NCBI RefSeq assembly: GCF_020509005.1
Contig: NC_063022.1
Span: 3,100,001 to 3,164,000 of the forward strand
Direction of reading: 5' to 3'
Source: Fulvia fulva
Taxonomy: Eukaryota; Ascomycota; Dothideomycetes; Mycosphaerellales; Mycosphaerellaceae
Length of the DNA: 64,000 bases
The translations under genes and the position numbers were made by a program. Within the stretch, counting starts at the first letter, position 1. Each line of letters starts with the position of its first letter. Shown here piece by piece: positions 11,716 through 20,253 of the stretch. Under the pieces are notes generated by a model. It saw nothing but the letters and a program-made list of their open reading frames with translations. It did no database searches and had not been told where the DNA came from.

Positions 11716-12105
11716 ATTCGATGCTGCTACCGGAAATGGAGTTGAACACAAGTTTCGACAGTCGTGAGCTGGTTGAGTAATTGCTGTGATGTGACGACGA
11801 TCAGCTCGTTGACTCGAACATGAGCGTCGGAGCAGTCATGTTTGCAACATGAGCAAAGGCACTAGTCATTAGTTCTCATGTTCCTCATGTGCGTTCAGTG
11901 AGACAAACATGGCCAGTCGTGAGCGTACGGCTTTTGTGCGGCGTGTGATGCATATCGAAAGCTACAGGCGAAAGCCATGTGAACAATGAAGTCGTACTAG
12001 GCTCGACTGCTCAGCAAACAGTGGCCAAGGTTTGAAGAGTATAGCATGCAAGAGTGACCGCTGCCGTTCCGTTCCACTCACAGCGTGTAGCCTTGCCAGC
12101 GTACC
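11716..12105. other. Intergenic region between divergent genes
   Basis: Probably a shared promoter region for the minus-strand phosphatase and the plus-strand hypothetical gene. I see no further structure. Confidence 0.4.
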
Positions 12106-12567
12106 ATGAAGCATAAGAAGACCCAGCCCAGGAAGCAGAAGCCAAGGACCAAGCCTCCGTGGCGCGTTGCACGTCCTCATAGCATGGCCATAGAGCTAGG
12201 CAGAGCAGTCTACCAAATGGCGAAGCTCAACAGCAAGATGGACAAGTTGACGACACAACTGCAGCCAAAAGAGTCCGTCGACCGCGCCGATATCAACAAC
12301 CTCGAAGCCATACACGACTACTCCGGAAGCGGCGGGACCGACGAGCAACGTGCAGCAGTGGTGTTGCTTGATGCTATTCTTGCAGCGGAGCGTGATACTT
12401 GTTCGACTTCCAAGCGGAGGAGCAAGAAGGGTAGACGAGCGTGTCCTGCAGAAAGGTTGGAGCAGGAAAAGCATGGGGTCACGATCAGAAGATTCCAGTA
12501 TGCTGTCCGTCGGTATCTGAGTTATCGGTTCCCTGCATCGTGGGAGCGGATATTGGAGGAGTTGTGA
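12106..12567 (+). CDS. Hypothetical basic protein, 153 aa
   Basis: Family not recognised. The ATG follows GTACC. The N-terminus is strongly basic (KHKKTQPRKQKPRTKPPWR). A mid-section (MAKLNSKMDKLTTQL) could be a short helix, and the C-terminus (YAVRRYLSYRFPASWERILEEL) is amphipathic. It has no signal peptide or membrane segment. The single-exon frame and the lack of a known domain leave real doubt that it is a gene. Confidence 0.4.
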   Translation: MKHKKTQPRKQKPRTKPPWRVARPHSMAIELGRAVYQMAKLNSKMDKLTTQLQPKESVDRADINNLEAIHDYSGSGGTDEQRAAVVLLDAILAAERDTCSTSKRRSKKGRRACPAERLEQEKHGVTIRRFQYAVRRYLSYRFPASWERILEEL

Positions 12568-13021
12568 AGGAGGAGAAGATGTCAACAAAGAAGGAGAAGG
12601 TACGCGACGCGTGTGAGACTGCAGGCCCCCGGTGAGCATCCAGCTAGCGTCTTTCGGATGGTCTGAATTGCAAGAAACCAGCTGTCGCGATGGTCATGTT
12701 CCCTTCAAATGTTTCCATGAACCACATGTTGCTCTCTGTCTCGCGCCATCTCTCCTTGTCATATTTCGGATACAGGGGTTAAGGCGAGAGCTTCTCTCTG
12801 CAATGAGGAGCAAGACGAAGACCGGACGGGCGACGTCTCCTCACGGCTGTCCGCAGCAAACATCACATGCTGGAGACCCGAATGAAAACACGTCTATGGG
12901 TGTCTGAAGGGACATTCCAAGTGAGAGCTGGCACTGTGGTCCTCTCTGGTATGAGACAGGAGCTGGCAGCGTGTCAATACAGCCAGCCAAGCATCTGGCA
13001 CTGCGGTGACGGCATCTGCCT

Positions 13022-13261
13022 GAAAATGTGCTGTTGGCGGTTGTGAACCTCCAAGAGTAAGCGCAGCGGTGTGGAGCTCTATCTGCCAGCCTGTCGCGAC
13101 GGCGTGCGATGCACGCCACACGTTCGAATACCCGTAGGCTGCTCCAGCTACGATCAATATCAATACATAGTAGTATTAACGGCGAGTTCGCCAACAGGCA
13201 CAGCGCGGCAAGCACGTGACACCAAGCTTGGAAGTTGACCAATCACAGATAGCGCCAAGGC
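13022..13261 (-). repeat. Left arm of a large imperfect inverted repeat (element E, copy 1)
   Basis: Read on the minus strand, this segment closely matches 14620-14870 on the plus strand. Shared blocks are TAGCCTTGGCGC, GATTGGTCAACTT, GTGCCTGTTGGCGAACTCGC and GGAGGTTCACAACCGCCA. Copy 1 is interrupted at its TA by the Tc1 element at 13264-14504: the sequence on either side of the transposon rejoins to match copy 2 (CAGCCCTCAA then TAGCCTTGG). The outer end at 13022 diverges abruptly. Confidence 0.75.
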
Positions 13262-13263
13262 TA

Positions 13264-14504
13264 CAGTCCTGGGCATAGTTTTCACACCCCCTGTATTTAC
13301 GCTAACCCCTTCCGGCTATCCATGTCCATCTCAGAAGGTGTTGCTACCTTCATTCTCATTATCCACACACTCACACACGCGCTATCTATCGCCACCATGC
13401 CGAAGGGGCGCGTCTTTACCGAATTCGAGAAGGGCGAGATGTGGTCTCTTCACAAACACGCCTACTGGCCGCTGCAGCAGATTGCAGACGCCCTTCACAC
13501 TAACAAAGGCTCTGTCTCTTCAGTAATCTCACGGCTTGAAAGAGTGCCACCTTCCACACCGAAGAAGAGAGGCCCACCACCTGTAATCCACACCTCCACG
13601 CGTCAGCGACTTGTCCATCGAGCCACCACTAATGCCAACAGCCGCCGCCTGCGATACGAACAGATTGCCGCGATAGAGGGCATCTTCAGCGACGTCCGGA
13701 CAGTAAGAGCTACGTTTGAGAAGGAGGGCTTCTCACGATATGTCGCAACACGCAAGCCGTTGTTGACTAAAAAACATAAGGAGGCACGGCTACGATGGGC
13801 AAGGGCTCATATTAAATGGACAGTGGAACAGTGGGCTAAGGTCCTTTGGACAGATGAAGCTTCATTCAGGTGTGGAATATTCGGACAGGTCTATGTGACA
13901 CGTAGGGCAGATGAGGCTTATCACGAACACTGTCTTATAGCACGCTTCCGCAAGTTCTCAGCCTGTATGATATAGGGCTGTATCTCTGCAGATAGACCTA
14001 TGGAAGTCCATATATTCGAGAAGGGCTCTGTCGACGGTGAGGTGTATCGCAGCTAGATTGTCCCTCTTATCCATACGGCAATTGAGAAGTAGCGAGTGTC
14101 AACAGGCTCGTAGGACTGCATTGTTATGCAAGACAACGCCTCAATCCACAAGGCGAAGGCAAAGGTGAGTCTATTTAAGGAGAAGGGCCTACATCTTATA
14201 GAATGGCCAGCCAATTCACCAGATCTCAACCCTATTGAGAATCTATGGGCTCTTCTTAAGCATAGGGCAGGTGCTCATTTTCCTACAACACGAGATGAGG
14301 TAATAGCTGCTATTAAGATTGAATGGGCCAAGCTCACACCTGAGGACATACAACGTATATGCAAGAGTATGCGAGAACGCTGCGAGGCAGTAATAGCCAA
14401 CAATGGAGGACACACCAGGTGGTGAGCTACGCCAAGCAGTGGATACATCCTTCCTAATGAGGAAAGGTGGGAGAACAGGGGCTGTAAAACTATGCCCAGG
14501 ACTG
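13264..14504 (+). mobile_element. Tc1-type DNA transposon (1,241 bp), RIP-inactivated
   Basis: The ends are perfect 19-bp terminal inverted repeats (CAGTCCTGGGCATAGTTTT at the left, its complement at the right), continuing imperfectly. They are flanked by the TA target duplication (13262-13263 and 14505-14506) expected of Tc1/mariner elements. The element sits inside the older repeat E. It carries one transposase frame with four TAG stops and no frameshift. Confidence 0.93.
13397..14425 (+). pseudogene. Tc1 transposase pseudogene (DD34E)
   Basis: ATG 13397 is in GCCACCATGC context. An N-terminal helix-turn-helix region (about residues 5-50) precedes the catalytic domain. The catalytic triad is visible: Asp in LWTDEASF, Asp in MQDNASIH, and Glu in NPIENLW exactly 34 residues further, the DD34E spacing of Tc1 transposases. 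Four in-frame TAG codons at about 13973, 14054, 14090 and 14111 interrupt an otherwise continuous frame. Each is one transition from TGG or CAG, as CpA-to-TpA RIP on either strand would give. No functional enzyme is expected. Confidence 0.9.
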
Positions 14505-14523
14505 TAATTGAGGGCTGGTGATT

Positions 14524-14953
14524 AAGCGTAGCGACCGAGCGCTAGCCACACCGGAGTACGAGCTTGCGAGTACGTAGGTGAGGCGTCAGCGAGGGAGTGA
14601 AGCTCTATACCAGCCCTCAACTAGCCTTGGCGCCCGCTCTGATTGGTCAACTTTCAAGTTTTAGGGTCACGTGACCCACCGCACTGTGCCTGTTGGCGAA
14701 CTCGCAAACATATACTCGTCGCTAACGCCTATGTCGTCGTATAATAAGCACTGTACGTCGGGTAGCGGTAGCGTGGATCGCACGCTACTTTGCAGTCTAG
14801 AAGGGTTGGTAGAGAGCTCCACTCCGCTACGCTTACCTTTGGAGGTTCACAACCGCCAACAGCACATTTTAGAGCTCCACTCCCTCGCTGACGCCTCACC
14901 TACGTGCTCGCAAGTTCGCACTTCGGTGTGGCTAGCGCTCGGTCGCTACGCTT
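14524..14953. repeat. MITE-like element with about 81-bp terminal inverted repeats (element E, copy 2)
   Basis: The ends 14524-14604 and 14873-14953 are inverted copies (AAGCGTAGCGACCGAGCG.. against ..CGCTCGGTCGCTACGCTT) with few differences. The 268-bp interior is the inverted partner of 13022-13261. There is no coding potential. It is most simply a non-autonomous TIR element whose two copies lie head to head, the left one split by Tc1. Target duplications were not identified with certainty. Confidence 0.75.
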
Positions 14954-15692
14954 AAAAAGGCAGGCTGAGCAAGCGCACGATGAACCAGGACAGTAGATGA
15001 AGGGCCGCGTCAGTGCTGATCAGCAAATTGGCATCCGGTATGACAAGAAGTACAGCGATATGCCGTCAGGTTCTACGCTCGTCGCTGCTTGGACTCCCAA
15101 GCAGATCAGCAGCCCACGTGCTGAGGATTTGCTATAGCTCTTCGGGTCCCTCTATCTTCTCTAAATCAGCTGCGATGCTTGACAGATGTTTTGCAAGAGC
15201 ATATATCTCAGGAGGCATACCGAAGGATTGCTCTTCCATACGTCTCCTAGCGCAAGTTTTGACTGAACTCCGTCCTCATAGGGTCCCCTTATCAGTCGCG
15301 ATATGACCTTCAAGCGATTCAACGCTGACGCAGCCCAGGCACCCAAGATGAGCGACGGCACAGCGCAAGTGCATCGAATAGGATAAGAAGATTGTTCAGT
15401 AGCTACCACGGCATTTGATTGACTTGGAGTAGGACCACGGCTGGACTTCGGCAAGCTCAACGTCAGATGTGGACATGCAAAGGATGGCGTGCTCGTCCAC
15501 TGGACCTGGATCTCAGCAAAGATCATCAACAATCGATGAGCACGGCCAGGCATGAAGGCAGTGTCTTCAATATCGCATTCAAGATGGGTCTTGACGTGAT
15601 CCCAACGCTAAGATGTAGGCAAGGTAAAAGGACATCATGTACAGGCATGGTGGCATGCTGCTGCAGCCCAGTTCCAGCTGCTGCACGAAGCC
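14954..15692. other. Intergenic region before the UNC-93-like gene
   Basis: No gene is recognised. The last 100 bases read, in the frame one ahead of the downstream gene, VPAAARSHGVKYWKALE, which looks like the true N-terminus of the UNC-93-like protein (see findings). Confidence 0.4.
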
Positions 15693-17188
15693 ATGGCGTT
15701 AAGTATTGGAAGGCTCTCGAGCTTCTATTGGTCTTATCTGTTCCAGATCATCATCGTTGGCCTTGTGGTGTTTTGCGAGCCTGGAATTTGGACAGCTCTG
15801 AATGACCTTGGAGCTGGAGGCAATGCGAAGGTGAGATCGATATCAGCGAATGAATCGGTCAGACTGTTGACGTTATTTACCAGCCATTCCTCAACAATGC
15901 CGCCAATGCTCTGACATACGGCCTCATGTCCGTCGGCTGTTTCCTTGCTGGCGGAGTAACGAACAAGATCACGGCCAAATGGACACTGTTCCTGGGAGCC
16001 GCTTTCTACACTCCCTACGCAGCTGGACTGCACTGTAACAATCGATACGGTAACGAATGGTTTCTACTGCTCGGTGCGGCTCTCTGTGGCATCGGTGCAC
16101 CACTGCTATGGGCAAGTGAAGCAGCCATCGCTGTTGGCTATCCTGAAGCAGCAAAACGTGGCCGATATGTAGGCATCTGGATGGGCACACGACAGATGGG
16201 TCCGCTGGTCGGCGGTGCGATCTCACTAGCTCTGAACGTCAACACTGCGCAGAAGGGGAAGGTCACGTACACGACGTACCTAGGACTGGTGGCGATATCT
16301 GCACTCGGGGCGCCGTTGGCTTTGTTGCTTTCGCAGCCGCAGAACGTCGTTCGAGCGAATGGTACGGCGATCCCATACATGAAGAAGACGACTTTCGGTA
16401 TCGAGGCGAGGGCGATCTGGAGGCAGATGAGGAATAAGTACATGCTGCTGCTGATCCCGGTGTTTCTGGCTGGGCAGTTTGGGACGACGTATCAAGGGAA
16501 CTACCTCACCAGTAAGTATTGAAGCGCTACGGCAAGATGAATCGTCCGTTGACGTACCACAGCATACTTCACCGTCCGCTCCAGAGCCCTCGCATCCTTC
16601 CTTACCGCGGTCGTAGGCGCAGCAGCCAACATATCCACCGGCGCGATCCTCGACCTTCCACACTTCTCCCGCCCAGCAAAGTCCAAAGCAGTCTACATCA
16701 TCGTCCTAGTATTCCTCACAGCAGCCTGGATCTGGAACGCCATCGTCGAAGTCAAGCTATCCTCCATGACCGAAACACCCTCTTTCGATCTCGGCGATGG
16801 TCCTTTCTTCCGCTCCGCATTCGCAGTATACATCCTCTTCAAATTCTTCTACGAGGTGCTGCAGACGTACATCTACTGGCTGATGGCTGAGATCAAGGGT
16901 GCTCAGCGTGATGGCGATATCGCAAGAGCGACGGGGATCTTGCGGAGTTGGGAGAGTATTGGGAGTACCATTGCGTATGCTGTGGGCGCGACGCGTTGGG
17001 CGAATCGGAATCAGATGATTTTGGGGTTTGCGCTGTGGGTGCTCACTATACCGTCCACGCTGTTGGCGGTGTTTGGAGAGTGGAATGTGGCGGCTGTGGA
17101 TGTGGTTGTGGACGTGGATGCGGAAAGCAGCGACGAGATTGACCTTGAGGTACAACGAGTTGCGCTTGGAGAGGAAGGCAAGAAGTAG
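15693..17188 (+). CDS. UNC-93/DUF895-like MFS membrane protein, possibly frameshifted near its N-terminus
   Basis: Polytopic membrane protein of the fungal UNC-93-like (DUF895) group; transport function unknown. Exons 15693-15830, 15884-16511 and 16563-17188 (introns 53 and 51 nt) give 463 residues from ATG 15693. Family cues are CEPGIWTALNDLGAGG, NNAANALTYGLM, HCNNRYGNEWF, EAAIAVGYPEAAKRGRYVG, YLGLVAISALGA and AEIKGAQRDGDIARATGILRSWESIGS. The acidic, valine-rich tail is variable in the family. Directly upstream, another frame encodes a family-like N-terminus (KYWKALE), so the annotated start may be a by-product of a 1-nt indel near 15722. Confidence 0.8.
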
Positions 17189-17400
17189 TGTATTACTCAA
17201 ACTTGGGTGTGTGAGAAGGAGGTGCTCCAATACCACGCAACGCTATCACTCCCACCCGCCCGCCATGAGCTGAAAGACTACAGCGAAGCCACATGTGCGC
17301 TGAAGAGACGTGTCTCAGGATGATAAGCCACGCGAGATCCCAAACTGCTGACAGTCCGCGACTGCCGCGCGCTGTCGCAGTAGCCCACGAGAGCTGCATC

Positions 17401-17610
17401 ACTTCGCTCACTCCGACTTCACTGCACTGCGGCGCAGCGTGACTCATCCGCGCGCTAACGAGCACGGGCCATGTGCGCAGATATAAGTATTTTCTTCTCT
17501 TCTCCTCTTCTCCCTTTCTTCTTACTTCAGATAAAGAAAACTTCGATCTCAAACTCAAGATCACCTTCATCTATCCTTGGCTGCGGCTGATTCCAGGAGA
17601 AGGACATGCG
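17401..17610 (+). repeat. apsB-fragment repeat, copy A (carries the CM1 motif)
   Basis: The leader block (CGCGCTAACGAGCACGGGCC, then GCGCAGATATAAGTATT) is shared with copies B and C. After a pyrimidine-rich stretch ending TTACTTCAG comes a 36-bp segment, 17532-17567, encoding KENFDLKLKITF. That is identical in protein to residues in the centrosomin motif of the apsB-like gene at 23794-26994. The five base differences are all synonymous. The following block TTCATCTAT..GCTGCGGCT..TCCAGGAGAAGG recurs in copy B. Confidence 0.75.
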
Positions 17611-17769
17611 TATCACTTGATTCGTGGTCAGGCGCAGTATCAACACGCCGTCGTGGCCTCCCCATATTGATTTACCAGTGTCCATGACGCCGCGGCGGTA
17701 TCACTAGTAGAATTCACGAATCGCCGGCCACAGACATAGGTATTGAGTATTAGTGCCTGCTATAGCGCT

Positions 17770-18000
17770 CTCTGCGACGTTCCGCTTCACTTCACTTCAC
17801 TCTTGCCGCTCGTGCAGCAGCCGCGCGCTAGCACGGACCACATGCGCAGATATGAGTATTTCTTCGCTTGACTTTCCAATCCTTCTTTCTTCCAACCCGA
17901 CGCAATGACAGGGGAATAGCGTACCACCCGTCGACCGCGCAAGCGCCTGCACCCTTCATCTATTGTTAGCTACGGCTAAGTCCAGGAGAAGGGCCCTGGT
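17770..18000 (+). repeat. apsB-fragment repeat, copy B (carries the apsB 5' leader)
   Basis: Same leader and right-hand block as copy A, but the piece between them (17905-17953) matches the 5' leader of the apsB-like gene (27063-27111, minus strand) at 43 of 49 positions. It retains the tiny upstream reading frame (ATG..TAG, four codons plus stop). No coding function is implied. Confidence 0.7.
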
Positions 18001-19212
18001 GAGGAGATCCAACGAATCTCCGAACAGCGTGGCCTACTGGCGTCCACGCACCACAGCGTACCATGATGTCAGGGGTGATGATGGCAGGCAATGGGTATCA
18101 GCAGGAAGTACTCGTGTCTATCTGCGCCCTCGAGGCGCCACGTCACTTTCGCTTCACTGCCACGGCTTTCTTTCCCTAGAACTGCCAAAATTGTCACCAG
18201 ACCGTTCTCATCTGACCCCAGCTCAAGGCTGGGTGCGGGAGAAGACACATTTGCTATTCATCGTCACATCCTGGCTGTCTTAGAAAGGGGTTGTTCCAAT
18301 TGTCCACACTCGCCACCATCCACGTGCGACACCATACTCAGACGAAACAAACTTTGACATTTCCGCTGCTCCAGCCCATGATTAAACTCATTGGTGAAGA
18401 AGGAGGGAGCTCAGGAACAACCTATCCAGAGACCTGCAACCTCTCGAGCGTCCACTTCGTGCTGGCTCGATCCAATCAACACGCCAGGATATTCAGTCGT
18501 GTGTGATCATTCGCCATCGAAGCTCACAAGACAGCCTGGCCTTGATGCTCACGACTCCACTATCCAAGATGAGCTTTCGAATCAGGGCTGTTGCTGCCGG
18601 CACAAAGCCATGTCTGACATGTGACGGCATCGATGCTGCCGCACCTCCAAGGGGGAAGCGCAGATTCGGAATTATCCTTTCTTTTGCAATACTAGGACTG
18701 ATCTGTTCGGCCTGACAGATCGAGAATAGCCCTGCGCCATCGAACAAGAACGTCGAAACGAGGCCGAGGGCGACCATCCTATAGAAGGCTGTGTCGACCC
18801 TCTTCCACGGCGGGAAGACTTTCAGTATAGCGAGATGAGTGTCAAAACGACGGAAGAGGGTATGAGATCGAGACTGGTACTGTGCCACCATGTGAGGACC
18901 ATAGACCGGGCGAACTGACCAGGTTCCTGCAGTAGACGACTTTGTTGGCCCGAGTGAGTCTGCAGGAGTCAAAGGCGATCCTGCACCTCGCTGGCTCTAC
19001 TATTAATGGTAGTCACAAGTGTATCGGACTCATGTGATCAAACGACCACCGTGGTGGGTGGCTTGATCAGTATACATTTGTTCGACGTCCAAACAGGCGA
19101 TTCGCCGAGCCACTGTCCATCCAGGCCCAGGCACAAGGGTCTGTGAACATTACGGGCAGCTTCGTCAGTTCATGACTGCCGTATGTTGTCACAGAGCTCA
19201 ACAAAGAGGTAG

Positions 19213-19425
19213 CACTTCGGTCACTTCCACTTCACTGCATTGTCACGCGGTTCTCATCCGCGCTAGCGTCAGCACGGGCCATGCGCGAGGAGGTATAAGT
19301 ATTTATTTCTTCGAGCCATGACTCTCTTCTCTTTCCTCACTAGAGACTCAAAGAGCCGGAACGTCGCCTCAAGGCTGAGCGCGAAGCGCGCTTACTCGAC
19401 AGAAGAGGACAGACCCGAGCACGAA
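19213..19425 (+). repeat. apsB-fragment repeat, copy C (carries the apsB C-terminal segment)
   Basis: The shared leader (CATCCGCGCTAGCG, GCACGGGCC, TATAAGTATT) is followed by CTCACTAG and then 19344-19411, which in one frame reads ERRLKAEREARLLDRRG. This equals the end of the apsB-like protein; most base differences are synonymous. The segment is too short to be a gene and is not in frame with an obvious start. Confidence 0.7.
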
Positions 19426-19689
19426 GTGCGTGTCCGGTGCGCGCCTCCTGTTGGGTTTGCAATCCCACGGGTCTGTATCGTCCTCCTGACGTCCGTGGAT
19501 GAACATGCTGCCGTCGAGTCCAAGCGCTCCCTTTGCTTTGCGCTAAAGTTGCACGCTAGGCAACCGTCAAACATCCTTTCCATATTCCGCGGCCATCGAT
19601 CCATCCTCCAATGCCTGTGATCCGGAGAATAAGTTGCTTGATGAGGGTGATCATGATACCATTATTAGGCACGTCGGAAAATACGATTT

Positions 19690-20253
19690 ACGCCATCAGC
19701 AGCGTGGAAAGCCATTGACCGTTGGGGATAGATCGAGCTTCTATCCATGATCCAGCCCCGAAATCTTGATGATTGACGGCAGGAGCTCTGGTAACTTTGG
19801 TTGCAGTATGTTTTCAGGCGGCCGGGAGGTTGTGGGACCGCCGCATTGGCAGCATGGAAGGTAGTTGAGCATCGGAGTTGGGCATTACACTAGGCGCTAT
19901 TTCTCAAACTTGCGTCCAAAGTCTTAGGCTCGAGCTTCTCGAGTGTCATGGCGAAAAGCTTGGTAAAAGTGGCCGCAATACATGCACAGGCATGCCGGAA
20001 GATTTGAGACTGTTGAATCAGCAGCGTGGAGGGCTTGAGACGACAGAGAGTAGGCGCAGTACGAAGCGCTCAGTTCAAACTCTCATCCTGGATTCCAGGC
20101 TCGAAATCTTGAAAATCCATGGCGAGAATTCTGGTCAGAGTGGTCACAATATGCGCGCAAGCGCGCCGGAGGTTGTGGGAGCGCCGCATCAGCAGCGTGG
20201 AAAGCAAGAGACGATAGGGAGTAGGCACAGCACGAGGCGGTATTTCCCAGATC
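19690..20253 (+). repeat. Left degenerate tandem array (about 170-bp units), part 1
   Basis: Units are marked by CAGCAGCGTGGAA-like boxes near 19692, 19848, 20015 and 20189, and by GGCACAGCACGAAGCG-like boxes near 20050 and 20225. Spacing is about 155-175 bp. Copies are diverged. The array resumes after the LINE at 23386, so the LINE inserted into it. Confidence 0.75.
20241..20253. repeat. Target-site duplication of the LINE, left copy
   Basis: TATTTCCCAGATC here and at 23386-23398 are identical 13-mers flanking the element, as expected for target-primed reverse transcription. Confidence 0.85.

Larger units (their letters stand above)
17189..19690. other. Repeat-rich region without an intact gene
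   Basis: This contains three copies of a repeat with a shared leader (around 17401-17510, 17770-17870 and 19213-19315), each followed by a different short apsB-like fragment (listed separately). Minus-strand frame 18493-18972 (159 codons) has no recognisable features and was not called. Confidence 0.5.

Noticed and set aside
18493..18972. 159-codon minus-strand frame as a gene
   Set aside because: No recognisable domain, no convincing start context, and it lies among repeats.
17189..19690. Helitron or LTR origin for the fragment-carrying repeats
   Set aside because: I found no CTRR hairpin end, no flanking direct repeats and no helicase, integrase or reverse transcriptase around them; the type of element stays open.
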